From Pegoplata infirma (lineage: Eukaryota; Arthropoda; Insecta; Diptera; Anthomyiidae): a stretch of 64,000 bases of DNA. This document shows positions 44,721 to 56,382 of the stretch, piece after piece (position 1 is the first letter of the stretch; every line of letters starts with the position of its first letter). The notes under the pieces were generated by a model. The model made no database searches and was not told the origin of the DNA. It saw only the letters and a list, made by a program, of their open reading frames with translations. The stretch covers positions 76,497,337 to 76,561,336 of the forward strand of contig OY992540.1 in NCBI GenBank assembly GCA_963921195.1, in the 5' to 3' direction. Both the position numbers and the translations under genes were made by a program.

Positions 44721-45847
44721 CCTATCCTTCAAACATCGTTACACACATAACCCAAAAAGATAAAATACGTACTACTAATATATTGCTTTTAATCGAAGTC
44801 TTAAGTAATTATGTACCTACTAAAAATTTTGAGTAAAAAACATGCATTTAGTAGTAGCAAGTTCTTTTTTTCTGGAATAAAAAAAGGAATATGGAGTAAT
44901 TTTAATATTTTATCAGATGGAGTTCTGAAAGACAATATACCTTTCCGTAAAAAGCATTCATGGTCTTAAGCAACCCATGGTCCTTACAAAATACACTCCA
45001 TTAACATGTATGTATGTGTCTAGCAGTATCAAGCCAATCTTTAAAGGATATTCGTGTTATCATTAGCCCATTAGCACCAAATGCTGTTGTTGGTAATAAT
45101 TCAATACAATAAAAATTCTAGAAATATCTTGTATGCATACTAATATTATTTTCTATCAATTTTTTTAGATTTTGACTTTTTTAACAAGTCCGAAGATAAT
45201 CGAAATTAACACTAAAACAAGAAAACACAAAGGAAATCATCGTTCCTGTAACAAGCCCTTTGTTCGCATCTTTCGTAATTGATATCAATTGAAAAACTTG
45301 ATATATTAGATCTTTTATGTTCAATTTATTTTTTTGAATATCAAAATGTATTCTCGTATCTATAAGTTTAATTATATATTTTTATATGGTCACCAAAAAT
45401 GCAAACGATAGTAACTAAAAAATCAAAATCATCAAACTAAAGGTGTTCATTCAAATATATCAAAAACACCAGTAATGAATAAAACAATATTTTTTATTTT
45501 TAATTATACTTGCGTACATCGTTTGCAATTCTGGTGAATATATACATAATAACCTATTACATATAGTTTAAGATGAAAAAATAAATAAAAAATATAAAAA
45601 AGAATGTAAAACAAATTAAAAACATCATATATTATTCAATATATGATTCAATATATGATCCAATATATGATTCAATATATGATCTAATATATGATCACAT
45701 ATATTGCATCATATATGATCGTGTCTTATATAAGCGCCAATTTTGGAATATGTTCATATATGAGACCATATTTGATACTATATATGATACTGTATATGGT
45801 CTCATATATGATATCATATATGATGATATACAACATTTTTAACCGGG

Positions 45848-46599
45848 TTATTTAAAAAACAAACCACATTATTTTATTTGTCGTTTGTTATTTGTCAGTT
45901 ATTTAAAAATTTCTAAAATTAGAATTTTTTATTTTGAATTTGAAAATGAAATTTAGTTGCTGAAAATATAAGTAGCTTGTGGCACAGAGGGTAGCGTGCT
46001 GGGCTATCAGCCAGAAATTATGAGTTCGATTCTGTTCAGGTTCGAAGTTTTTTAAAATTATTTCTAAAAAAATAAATAAAAATGAATGTAAATTTCCGTT
46101 ATTTTAACCGTTTTTTTCGTAAAATTTTGTCAGTAATTTTTTACGGATTTTTAAGTTATTTTTACGGATTTCAACAGTTATTAATTAACATTTAAAAATA
46201 ACTGAGAAATGTTTTTGTTTTAAATGAAATGTAAGTAGTCCGTTTTTTAAATAAAGTTTCATTTGTTTCAAACGTATTTTCTGTTGAATTTACTTACTTA
46301 CATAATATTTTAAGTGCAGTTTAAATAACGAAAAATGACTGAACTCTACTTGAAAGGCGAGTATTGCGACTAAATGCACGCATCTCGTGGATGAGGTCAC
46401 CTATTTCAGAAGAACACTTTCCGTGAAAGATTCAATACAACAATGACACCCAACATACACTAATGGACCATATCCTGAAGTTGTATTTTTTTTTTAATTT
46501 AACTACTTTTGAAGACCCCCAATGAAAATTTTGATAACTCATCAATTGCCAAAAAAAATGTGTTAACATTTTAGAAATTTAAGGGAAATTTAAGTGGTA
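45848..46599. other. Unassigned stretch around a tRNA-like sequence
   Basis: Apart from the tRNA-like segment at 45973, the sequence is AT-rich with TTAACTG / CAGTTA-type matches near 46130-46200. No gene. Confidence 0.4.
45973..46047 (+). repeat. tRNA-derived sequence with A and B boxes
   Basis: TGGCACAGAGG (45980-45990) fits the pol III A box and GAGTTCGATTC (46022-46032) the B box, at normal spacing. GCAC...GTGC can form a D stem and CTGG...CCAG an anticodon-like stem, but the acceptor stem does not pair and no discriminator end is evident. It is read as a tRNA-derived repeat or pseudogene, not a functional tRNA. Confidence 0.55.
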
Positions 46600-46810
46600 A
46601 ATGAATCTACCCCCACTGTTCTGAGAGAAATGCCCTCTTTTCTCAACACTTACTATAAATCATTCAACAGGTCATTGAACACCAAATAGTTTACAAAATA
46701 GAAGTTTACTATACTCTTCATAACTCTTGAGAGCGTTTGAAGCATAAGGCGATTGGTCGATAATTATCAGTGTTCGAGGCTTAACCTTTTTTCAGCAAGA
46801 GAGAAAAATA
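46600..46810 (-). pseudogene. Short reverse transcriptase fragment
   Basis: The minus strand contains, across shifts, TLSRVMKSIVNFYFVNYL and CKLFGVQ-like runs. These resemble the NYRPI.L...LSKVME..VN segment upstream of the QYGFR motif in jockey-like enzymes. It is too short and broken for a firm family call. Confidence 0.35.
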
Positions 46811-46821
46811 CCTGGGGGCTA

Positions 46822-47027
46822 ATCACGTAAAACGAAAACGATAGACGATGCATAAACGACATAAAAATACATATCGTTTTGAAGGGAAATTTTAAAGTTT
46901 TTCTTTATTAAATTATTAAAGAGTATTGTTTAATCCAGAAATATTAAAAAGATTGGAAATATTTTTATTAGTTTAGGAGCAACAAGGCTCCAAAAATCGA
47001 CGATAGTTAACTATCGTTTTATGTGAT
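46822..47027. mobile_element. About 205-bp MITE
   Basis: Terminal inverted repeat ATCACGTAAAACGAAAACGA opposite CGTTTTATGTGAT, with an internal GACGATAGTTAACTATCG palindrome near the right end. No coding sequence. Confidence 0.7.
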
Positions 47028-47162
47028 CACAGTCCTGAATGATATTGAAAAGGTTAGATCTCAGAAACATCTTGACAGCAAGTGTTCTGAATATGTTAAG
47101 CATAGAATATCCTGGAGCACAGGAAAATGTTGTTTCTCAAAAATTAGTTATCTAGAATTTAA

Positions 47163-47762
47163 ACACTCACAAGAAAGGTCTTTCACAGGGCACCCACCGA
47201 TTGTCCTAAAACTTGAATATTGGAATGGGAGAAAAATAAGAGTAACCTGTCTTTTAACTGCCCAATCTCATAATTAAAAATGGGTTGCCATCTTATGAAA
47301 AAATATGGGCTCTCGGGAAAATCCGAATAAAAGCTGAACTAGTAGGAATTTCGCCAAACGCAAAAATACGGGTCAGCTTAATTTTAATAGGGATTATTAT
47401 ATATGATTTTGGGGGTCGTACGTATATATATAAATCTTCATATAAACTACCCCAACGTTTATATATTTTTGACAAAAACGAACTTAAGGAAGTCGAATTC
47501 GGACACGACCGATACACCATTAAACAGGTCTTCAAAAAACCTTTTGATATGTATTAAATGTTCACATAGTTTCTTTCGAAAAAATAGGAAAAGTCATCAA
47601 ACGAAAAAAATCCGTTTTCCCTCTCCCCTTTGACCCGCTTAATGTGAGATTGGGCAGCTAAAAAAACAGGTAACTCTTATTTTGCTCCCCTCTTTCCTAT
47701 ATGCAAGTTTCAGGGCAATCGGTGGTTGCCCTGTGAAAGACCTTCCGTATTGTACTCACAAA
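47163..47762. mobile_element. Foldback element
   Basis: The left arm (GGTCTTTCACAGGGCACCCA ... ACTGCCCAATCTCA) and right arm (TGAGATTGGGCAGCT ... GGTTGCCCTGTGAAAGACC) are mirror images at about 80 percent identity, with a 360-bp middle. The open frames at 47023-47277 and 47285-47557 run through arm and loop and have no recognisable domain. Confidence 0.75.
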
Positions 47763-48032
47763 GAATGGCCATTAATGTGGAGTTTCAAGCAAAAATACTG
47801 ATTTGTTATCTATTGTAACGGAAAAGTCATTCATTTAGAATGACTCCACTTCATTTTTTGCTGGGATCATTGATATAAAAACGTTATTTACTTATTTTAT
47901 ATGGAAAAGGTGTCGTTTCACATTTTGAAGCATATCAATAATAACCGTCTAACCATAAAAAACGATGACAACAACAACATTGTTGAAGATAGAGATGGAC
48001 AATTGGTATTTATAGAGGGGGACCTTTGATTT
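47763..48032. other. Unassigned, possible end of a CCCAGC-type element
   Basis: CATTTTTTGCTGGGAT near 47850 matches the end of the CCCAGCAAAAAA element family (compare 59158), but a partner end could not be placed. Confidence 0.4.
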
Positions 48033-48235
48033 TTATACCCTCCAAACATTGTATGGGGTTTTACGTACTTTGCCATTCCGTGCGTAACGCATCGAAATAT
48101 AGGTCTAGGATCCCATAAAGTGTATATATATTATTGATCTTTGGCTGGTTTAGTTCGTAAATAGGTAAAATCGGATCAGGGGGAAAAAAGATCCCCCTTA
48201 AGGAACTAAATAATTTTTTAGTTTAGTTTATTTAA
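48033..48235 (+). mobile_element. mini-me-like fragment
   Basis: Head TATACCCTCCAAACATTGTA and the AAAGTGTATATATATTATTG tract are present, but the core and GTCY tract are deleted; it jumps to AGGGGGAAAAAAGATCCCCC. 3'-truncated. Confidence 0.7.
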
Positions 48236-48546
48236 TAAACTTCTAAAAAAAACGCAATTTTGATTTTTAGGTTAATTAGCACTCGCTGATCTCAAAAATC
48301 TTGTCAAAAAAATTTTTCAATGTGGCGTTATCGCAGAAAAGCCTGCATTTCAAAATAAATAGTTCAGCACGTCAAAAAGATTAAGTAAAGTGTATTTTAG
48401 TACCAGTTTAAAAAAAAAAAAAAATTTTGTTGCTTAGGGAAAATGCATCGTTTCTTATTACCTGTCACCGTGTTTCTATTAATATTAAATTCTCAAATGA
48501 AGTCTCCATCCTAAAATTTTTAACTAAAGTAGCTTAAAATAGTAGT
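48236..48546. other. AT-rich spacer, no gene
   Basis: Nothing supportable apart from A and T runs. Confidence 0.5.
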
Positions 48547-48793
48547 GTATCAACTAGAGTTTTTGTTTTCCTGGACTTTTTCATTTCCCGGGAAAGCGGG
48601 AATTTTTTTACAATTTCCCGGGATCCCGGGAATTCCCGGTCGAAAAGGAAATTAATAATACTTTTTGTGTAGGAGCTCACAATTTTCTCTCTCTCTGCTT
48701 TCGTTTTTTCTATATCGTATTTTGAACTGTCATGTAGATCTAACTATATCGTCAAAAATAATGAAAATATTTACTTTATAGGATTTTACACCG

Positions 48794-49926
48794 TGATACA
48801 AAATCGAACTTTCGGAATCGGAATGGGATGAAACCAAAAGCAAATGAAAGCTGACGATTTCCATAACAAAACCCTCAAGGCCTTTTTTTTAGGTCAGAGC
48901 TAGATTTTATTTTACACGCATTTAAAGTTGGTGATTTTAAAGCATTTAAAGTTTTTGTGTACTAAACATGTCCTACTTTAAAGGCCCCTGGTGGTGCCCT
49001 TATTGGACATGAAGGGTCCAGTTTCCAAACTTAAGCTCAAAATTACTTCAGCTATGACTGGTACGAATTTTTCTGCAATCGGTCCAGTACCTATTTACTG
49101 AATAGCCAAATTATTAAAATAAACCACTGTACACCGTTGCGTATGATTGTTATTTAAAGGCAATTACAATATTAATCATTCGCCACTAATACAGTTTTCA
49201 AGCATTTATCATTATACACTTAAAAAATTATGTTAGTAAAATCAACTGAAAATGTCAGTTAAAATAACTACTTTGTAAGTTGTTTTGGGGTCAACTACTT
49301 TTTCAGTTAAATCAACTAACAATGTTAGTTATTTTAACTGACAAAAAACAACTGACTTATGTAGTAAAAATTACTAACATTTGTAGTCAAAACAACTAAT
49401 ATGTAGTTAAAATAAACAATATATAATTTTTTTTTTTCAAAAAATTTTTCAGAAAAAAAATTGAAGATCAAATTTTTTCCAAGTTTTTTTAAAAAAAAAA
49501 AAAAGTAAAAAACAAAAATTTTTTTTTTTGGAAAAAACTTTGAAAATTTTTGAGAAATGAAAAAAAAAAAATAAAATTAACTACTTTAAATAACTGTTAC
49601 TACATTACAGTACTTTTTTGTTAGTTATTAAAAAAACGACTTAAAATAACTAACAGAAATAGTTGTTTGATATTTTTCATACAAAAATAACTGACTTTGT
49701 AGTTGAAAACAACTAACTACTGTAAAATATACAAACAACTTACATGTAGTAACTTACATAATTTTCTGAGTGTAATTATAATAAAAGTGCACTAACTTCA
49801 AATGCGTGTAAAACAAAATCTAGCTCTGAACTAGAAAAAAGCCTTGAGGGGTTTGTTATGGAATATGTCAACTTTCATTTGCTTTTGGTTTCATCCCATT
49901 CCGATTTTGGGTGTTGCTCTGTGTAA
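48794..49926. mobile_element. Foldback nested in the hAT-type element
   Basis: The left arm (GGAATCGGAATGGGATGAAA ... GAGCTAGATTTTATTTTACA) is mirrored at 49790-49926 (GTAAAACAAAATCTAGCTC ... CATCCCATTCCGATTTTGG). The arms are about 130 bp. A further MITE sits in its middle. Confidence 0.75.
49211..49779. mobile_element. MITE nested in the foldback
   Basis: The left end ATTATACACTTAAAAAATTA is mirrored by TAATTTTCTGAGTGTAATTA at the right. The interior is made of AACTAC/GTTAGTT-type short inverted motifs. Confidence 0.7.
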
Positions 49927-50058
49927 TATGCCACATTTTTTAATAGAGGATATAAACATTTGAAGGAAATTTGTATTTCTGAATTTTTTGATGTTCTAGA
50001 TTTCACTTCCGACAATTTTCGTATTGTTTTTATTCACATAACTAAAGTTTGGTGAAAG

Positions 50059-51363
50059 TACACTCAAAAAAAAAAAAACTGTAATGTTAGCAAAAAAAGC
50101 TTGTAAACCTACAAGAAATTTTGCTGATTTTGAACCCACAATTTTTTTGCTAAAGTTAGCAAAACTGTTTTGCCAAAAATTAGTTAACTGAATTTTTTTT
50201 ATTTCGACTTAGTTCATACACATTTGAGGACCCCATTGGGTTCGGAACCGACAGGTCCAGATCCCGATGGGCCTAGACCTAGTTGGGTTCCTTAAAAATC
50301 GTCATAGTTTTTGATCCAAAATTTTTGTCCGTTTCGCTCTATTTTGCTTAGTTTTTGAGATACGTGATTTTAGGGGACCACTGGGGTTTTGAGAATTAAA
50401 AAACTCGATAACTTCAAAAATATTACTCGGAGAGCTTTTGGTTATTTTGTTGTCTTGTTCTATGTGTTGAGGGCTACAAAAATGCTATTGGACTTTTTAC
50501 CGTGTCGGCAATATTTACCGAGATATGAGCGTTTTAAAGTTTTCGGGAATGCTAACTTTTTGGATCCAAAGTTAGGACCCATTAGGGTCCACACATGTGA
50601 AGAGGACCAGCCGAGAACCAAAAATGGCCTTCATTTTGCTCTATCTGGCTAAGTTTCCGAGATAGCGCCATTTTAAGTTTTCTGAAAATAAAAAAAAAAA
50701 TACCATTTATTTTTGCTAACGAACTCGGTTATAACGAATTCTCGGTTATAACGAACTAATTCTAAAGTCCCGTCGTTTTGGCATCAATTTTCACACAAAA
50801 TACTTCTTTTATAACGAACTCGGTTATAACGAATCCTCGGTTAAAACGAATCCTCGGTTAAAACGAACTGCTTATAATGGTCCCACATGTCATGTTTATC
50901 AAAAGGTTGGATTTTTTTGTATTATATTACTACTATAATTTTGATAAAATTTATTTATATTTTTAATGATTTCTCCTCAATAAGTAGTTTATTTACGAAA
51001 AAAACATCAAATAAAACAAAATTGGATCTATTTTTTTTTGGAAATAAAACTGGGTTGATATAAAATATACCCCACTTATAGCGAACTTCGCTTATAACGA
51101 ACTATTTTTATTGGTTCCTCGCAGTTCGTTATAACCGGGTTTGACTGTATTAGCAAAAAAGCTTGTAAAAATGTTGTCAACCCAATTTCAAATTTAGCAA
51201 AAGAAATTAGTTCAAAGTTTGTTTAAAATTGCTAATGTGCTTAATAAAGTTTACAAGAATTTTTTGTTAACATGCTAATCTCAACTAAAAATTTGCTAAA
51301 AGTTAGCTAACTAGCATTAGCAAAAAAAATTAGTAAATCTACTAACGCATTTTTTTGAGTGTA
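50059..51363. mobile_element. TACACTCAAAAAA-ended foldback
   Basis: The left end TACACTCAAAAAAAAAAAAA is mirrored by TTTTTTTGAGTGTA at 51350-51363. Inner arms share GTTAGCAAAAAAAGCTTGTA-type motifs. It contains the pogo-like fragment at about 50720-51150. The 87-codon frame at 50389-50652 has no recognisable domain. Confidence 0.65.
50720..51150. mobile_element. pogo/Tigger-like MITE fragment
   Basis: Repeated CGGTTATAACGAA motifs at 50725-50860. A right end GTTATAACCGGGTTTGACTG next to TA is the complement of the CAGTCAAACCCGGTTATAAC ends seen in pogo-like elements. The left terminus is degraded. Confidence 0.6.
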
Positions 51364-51880
51364 GAACAAAGACAAAACAGAGGGCATAACCTTTTTAATT
51401 TCAATTGATTTTTTTTCGAGTTTCAATTGAACTCTTCAAATTTTGGTTATATTTTTTCGAATTTTAATTGAACTTTTTTCGAAATTTAATTGATATTATG
51501 TATAAATTTCATTTGTCTTCAATTTTTAAATGGAATTTTTTTAAATTCCGATTGATTTTGTTAAGATATACTTATTTTGTCAATAACTAAAATTCTTATT
51601 TTTAGTTTGATTATGCTATATAAAAAATATTATGTAAAATTCCATTATTATTTAAAAAAAAAATCTATAAATTCTCTTAGTCTATTTTTTAAGCACATTT
51701 AGCAGTTTTGGCAAAAAAGGTGTTGGCAAAAGACCATTTCAGTATAAGAAATTAAAGGTTTGTTATGTATTATATCATTATTTAAAATCCCGGGAATTCC
51801 CGCTTAAATTCCCGGGAATCCGGGATTGATAAATATGTCGATTTCCCGGCAATTACCGGGGCAAAAACTCTAGTATCAAC

Positions 51881-52789
51881 CGAGTCAAAGCATTTTGTAA
51901 CCTAAAAACTATGTGGATTATACCCAAGTTTTTAAGGTGTCCTTACATTGCGTTTATAACTTTTAAACCGCTAAGTTTAAAAAAAATGTTGGTGAAATAA
52001 AATTTTCGGTCAAAAAATCTTTTTTGGTGAAAAAAAAAAATAAATTAAAACCAAATCATTATATTTGCTACAAATTCGGCAGGCAGACCGAATTTGTTTT
52101 CTCTCTATTAAAATCACACAGACGACAAATCATTGAGTAAATCATTTCACTTTCTTTTCTTCTATTAAGCCTCCGGTCAAGTATAAAACTTAATTTTCTA
52201 GTTAAAATTATTGCTCAGTTAATGAAATCAGTTTTAAAATTGTGACTAATTTAAGTTTAAGCTAAAACTTATAAAATTTTTGCAAAAAGAAATTTTTAAT
52301 TTTTGCCATAGATTATCTTACAAACTGAATATATTTAAAAGAATTATGACCTCTGACCATACACGATATTTCTCAAAAGAACATAAAATAGAGAAAAAAG
52401 AAATATGGAAAATACCACACCTTTTAAGAATATTTTCAGCAATAAAATTAGCATTTTATAATTTAAAATGTGCAAAAAAAAAAAATAGTTATGATTAACT
52501 GAAATTGGATTAAATAACATAAATCACAGAAAAAATCATTAGATCCATATAAGAATTTACAAAACAAGCAACTCTAATAAATTACTGTACTGAATGACCC
52601 CATTTTCAAACAGATATTTTTTTACAAAAAAAACAAACAATTTATAAAATATCGAAGAAAGTGTTAAAAATTTAAACAAATTTTTAAACCCCTAAAGACA
52701 AAATTTAAATTCTAGCAAAAAATAGCCAAACAAAAGGCCTATCTTGGCTTGCCATCAAAATGAACTATTAAATCATTAGACAATTTACA
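51881..52789. other. AT-rich, no gene supported
   Basis: A 72-codon frame at 52280-52498 is Lys/Ile/Phe-rich without motifs. No element ends were located. Confidence 0.45.
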
Positions 52790-53020
52790 TACACAGAAAA
52801 AAATATCGTAAAATCAAGAGTAACAAAACAAATTGTTACCAACGAAATACTAGTTCAACAACGTTTTTAATTGTATCAACAATGTGTATTGTTAATGTGA
52901 CAAAAATCCGGTTTTATTTCCAATTAAACGCATGAATTAAAATCATTGTTAAAGATTCCACAAAATTCACATTACTAACACAAACAATTTATAAACTCAT
53001 TTAATCAAGCACAAATATAT

Positions 53021-53092
53021 GCGACGATAGCACGGTGGTAGTGTGCTAAACTCGAATCATGAAGGTTTCGGGTTCGCTGCCAGTTGGCGGAA
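53021..53092 (+). repeat. tRNA-like unit 1
   Basis: A box TAGCACGGTGG (53028-53038), B box GGTTCGCTGCC (53071-53081), D-stem GCAC/GTGC, and a T run from 53096 that could end pol III transcription. The acceptor stem does not pair and the T stem has one or two mismatches. Confidence 0.6.
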
Positions 53093-53212
53093 CAGTTTTT
53101 TATTTTTGTTTTTTTTTTTATTTGAGATTATTATTTATTTTTAAAAACGCAAAAAGTGCATATTGAAATCACAGACACCTTATGTACGCATTTAGTCAAC
53201 TTTAATTATACA

Positions 53213-53284
53213 TAAGGAATAGCACGGTGGTAGTGTGCTAGCTTCGAATCATGAAGGTTGCGGGTTCGCCGCCAGTTGGCGGAA
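53213..53284 (+). repeat. tRNA-like unit 2
   Basis: A box TAGCACGGTGG (53220-53230), B box GGTTCGCCGCC (53263-53273). CTTC-GAATCAT-GAAG forms an anticodon-like arm with a 7-base loop, but lacks the usual T33. A T run follows at 53286. Confidence 0.6.
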
Positions 53285-53382
53285 ATTTTTTTTTTTTATT
53301 TTTAATTTCCAATTTTAGTTTTTTTTTATCATTCTAATTGTAGACTGTTTTAAATATGACGTTTAGTTAAATACAAATATGT

Positions 53383-53454
53383 ATAAGGATAGCACAGTGG
53401 TAGTGTGCTAGACGCGTAGCACGAAGGTTGCGGGTTCGATGCCAGATGGCGGTA
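53383..53454 (+). repeat. tRNA-like unit 3
   Basis: A box TAGCACAGTGG (53390-53400) and B box GGTTCGATGCC (53433-53443) are both full consensus, and a T run follows at 53459. The anticodon arm is disrupted. Of the three units it has the best promoter boxes. Confidence 0.6.
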
Positions 53455-53731
53455 GACATTTTTTTTTTTTTGTTATTTTTTTTTTCTATTTTTAGATTAT
53501 TTTTTATTCTATTTTTAGATTTCGGATTATTTTTTATTCTATTTTTAGATTTTACAAATTTTTCAATTAATTTCATTGTTAATGTAACAATGAATGATGT
53601 TGATTTTTTTTTCAAAAGTTACAAATGCCATTGTTGTATTGACAAAATCCAATGTAGGCTCAGTTTCAATTAAATGTTTAATTGTATTAACAATGAAATT
53701 AATTGTATTGACAAATTTTTTTTTCTGTGTA

Positions 53732-54192
53732 TTTTTACGGTTTATTATACAAAACATTGTTATTATGTATCTTTTACAAATTTTAAATTGTTTGAAAGAT
53801 GATCTTTATAAATTATCATGTTTTGTTCTTGGCTTCAATGAAGCACTCTGAAAAAAAACACAAGAGCTGTTCAAGACAAAAAAAAAAATTAAAAATTTCG
53901 TTTTCATGTAAAAAATTCGTTTTCACCAACCTAATTAACAAAAACGATTAAGCGGTGTTTTAGCAAAAAAAAAATGTTAATTTTAGCATACAGCAGCCGT
54001 GATATTCGCCAAAACAATGATGAAATTTATGAAAGAAAAGGTCAAAGCAAAATTTACAACAGAAATAGAATTTTTGATAAGCAAAATGGTTTTAATTTAA
54101 AATGGGCAATAAAAACTTTGTAATACCCTAAAAAAGTTCCACCAAAAGATTTTTTAAAAAGGTCTAACAAAATGAAAATAAAGTAAACATAA
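53732..54192. other. AT-rich, no gene
   Basis: Only low-complexity A/T sequence and short open frames. Confidence 0.45.
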
Positions 54193-54200
54193 GTAATAAA

Positions 54201-55517
54201 CAGGGCAAGGGGGTTCATGTAAATACATGTTTGTTGTCGTTAGCCTGAGCACAACTTAAAGTATTTATCTTCGCGAATCATCGAATTTGCTTTAAAATGG
54301 CATTGATTTGTTAGTGCATATTTTTGCATATTTTGATGAAAATGCATGTTTTTGCATATTTTGCTTAAACTACATATTTTCTTGCATATTTTTTAATATT
54401 TATTAAAAAAAAATTATTATTTTAGTGAAATTTGCTATTTTTCATGAAAAATGTGCAAATGGGTTCATGTATTTTGATAAAAAAGAAATAAAACAAATAT
54501 TTTTTTTTGTCCAAAAATTTAAGCAAAAATTATGGAGTAATTTCGGTCAAGGGCTGCATCTAAATGACGGAAAGAGGTGTTCCTAATTTTTTTTATTAAA
54601 CTGCACTGACAATGAGATCAAAAAAACTGAATTTATGTAATTTTTTTTTTTAATTTTTACCGTAAAAGGGTCCTAATTGCCAATCGTTTTGGGGAAAGTG
54701 TTTTTATATTAGAAAAGTCCGAATTCGGGACGCGATAACATACGTATTTGTAAATGTTTACACTATGGTGGAGCAAATTTAGCTTTTTTTGAATTTCGAA
54801 AACGTCGGGGTCGGGAAAGTTGCCTTTTCGGGTCGATATTAACACAAAAATCTTGGACCTGTAGGACCATGAGCTTTGAAAAAAGTGAAAAAGAAATTTA
54901 ACTTTTTTGTTGCTTAAAATATTATTTTATATTCGGACATTACTAAAAAAGTGTTTTTATGGGGAAAAAAAATTTTTTTGTCAGTAACATTTTTTTTTAT
55001 TTTTTGTTTCTTGCTTTACAAAAAATATTTTTAATTAGTTTTTGCTGAAAATATAACGTAACATTAACTCAGTGTGGAGAAGATGTATATTTTTAAATAT
55101 CGAATTATTTAATTTGGCCTTTAATGTATTTTGAAATTAATTTCAAATAAATATATATATTTGTAAAGAAAAAAAATTACAAGCAAAAAAAAGTTAAACA
55201 TTTTTTTCGCTTTATTCGGAATTTTCCCATTTTCAAGTCAAAAAATGAGCTCAAATCCATTGTCCTACAGGTCCAATATTTTTGTGTGTTAATTCGACCC
55301 TAAAAGGCAACTTTCTCGACACCGACGATTTCGAAATTCGAAAAAAGCTAAATATGCTCCACTGAATTTTATGTTTTACGATTTTTTATGAATAAATATT
55401 AAAATAAATAAATTTTTAATGCATATTTTTTTAGTTTTTACTGCATATTTTGAAATTTTTAATACATATTTTTAGCGCTAAAAACGCGATTTTTAGTGCA
55501 TGAACTTCCTTGCCCTG
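54201..55517. mobile_element. hAT-type element with TGCATATTTT repeats
   Basis: 8-bp target duplication GTAATAAA (54193-54200 and 55518-55525). Ends CAGGGCAAGGGGGTTCATGT and, inverted, CAGGGCAAGGAAGTTCATGC. Subterminal zones contain TTTTTGCATATTTT and TTTTTAATGCATATTTT repeats. It is related to the partial element at 30010-30573. An inverted-repeat MITE lies in the middle. Confidence 0.92.
54768..55363. mobile_element. Inverted-repeat MITE, copy 2
   Basis: The left arm (GTGGAGCAAATTTAGCTTTT ... AACGTCGGGGTCGGGAAAG) is mirrored at the right (CTTTCTCGACACCGACGATT ... GCTAAATATGCTCCACT). It is related to the copy at 26750-27046, which also sits inside a hAT element. Confidence 0.75.
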
Positions 55518-55727
55518 GTAATAAACGTTAAATCCAGCCATGCCAAATTTTATGTAAAAAAGATCATTGCAAAAAGATTTATGAAAAAAATTTTTTTTTT
55601 TAAATTATGATTTTTTTTTTAAGAAATTGTAAAAGAAGCTAATTTTAAATAAAAATTAGCAACAAAAAAAAAAAAATTGGTAAACATTTATCGTTTGTTT
55701 TTTTTCTAAAAAAATACGTTTGAAAAA

Positions 55728-56346
55728 TACCCAGTCAGAAAAATACAATCGCAAAAGCGTTGTGAAAGCGTTGTGGATCGTTGTACGAGCGTTCTGTATA
55801 CCAACTTTAAAGCGCCTTCAGATGATCCGAATGATAACATCGATCTACGCTAGGTTAAAAGCGTTTTAAAAGCGCTGTTAAAAAGTGCTTTGAGAACGTT
55901 ATTTTTAAAGTCATCAAAGCGCTTTAAAAACCCAAAGTAAAGAATTTCTGTTTTAGTTCGGTTATAATAATTTGTTTGATACAAAGTGAAATCCGAAAAA
56001 AAAGTTTTTGTACTCAAAAAAACTTTTAAAAAAAATTTTCGAAACTTGGAAAATTAAAAAAAAAAAAAAAATTTAAAAACATTTTTCATGATTTTTTTTA
56101 CTTAAAAAACAAAAAAAAATGTTATTCAAAAATAGTTTCGGAACTTAAAAATTTTTTTCAAAAAAAAAAAAAAAATATAAAGAACTCTTAAAACGCTTTT
56201 CGAATAAAAAAACGTTTTGAGATTGCTTTTTTTTGTTATAGAGCTTTCAGAACACTTTTCAAATAGCGTTTTGAGAATGCTTTTTTTTTGTTACAGTGCT
56301 TTCAGAACGCTTTTTTTTAGAACCGTCGTCAATTTCTGCTTGGGTA
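55728..56346. mobile_element. Foldback element, TACCCA ends with AAAGCGCTTT motifs
   Basis: The left end TACCCAGTCAGAAAAATA faces AATTTCTGCTTGGGTA. The arms carry repeated AAAGCGTT / AACGCTTT and AAGCGCTTT motifs. No gene. It is related at its ends to the element at 5030-6095. Confidence 0.7.
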
Positions 56347-56382
56347 TATTGTATAGATCCGATCTACTCGCAATAAAAAACA

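Larger units (their letters stand above)
42847..45847. mobile_element. 3-kb foldback with ATATATGATC arms
   Basis: Ends CCCGGCTAAAAATAAATGTA and, inverted, CCCGGTTAAAAATGTTGTA. Both subterminal zones (42860-43030 and 45630-45830) consist of irregular palindromic CATATATGATCATATATG-type repeats. The middle carries a higher-order tandem repeat (43132-44720) and an unassigned 0.9-kb segment. Flanking bases are TT on both sides, too short to prove a duplication. Confidence 0.75.
48555..51872. mobile_element. 3.3-kb hAT-type element with CCCGGGAATTCCC repeats
   Basis: 8-bp target duplication GTATCAAC (48547-48554 and 51873-51880). Terminal repeat TAGAGTTTTTG. The subterminal zones carry tandem CCCGGGAA/TTCCCGGG motifs (48585-48645, 51787-51860). 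The interior has been filled by at least four smaller elements. No transposase is recognisable. Confidence 0.9.
52790..53731. mobile_element. Element with ACACAGAAAAAAA ends carrying three tRNA-like units
   Basis: The left end ACACAGAAAAAAATAT (52791) faces TTTTTTTTTCTGTGT (53730). Inner inverted motifs TTAATTGTATCAACAATG / TAATTGTATTAACAATG occur near both ends. The middle holds three tandem tRNA-like sequences at about 170-190 bp spacing, each followed by a long T run. Confidence 0.7.

Noticed and set aside
47285..47557. 90-codon frame as a gene
   Set aside because: It lies in the loop of a foldback with overlapping frames on both strands and no motif or splice context.
53383..53454. Functional tRNA gene
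   Set aside because: Both promoter boxes are good, but the acceptor stem does not pair and the anticodon arm is disrupted.
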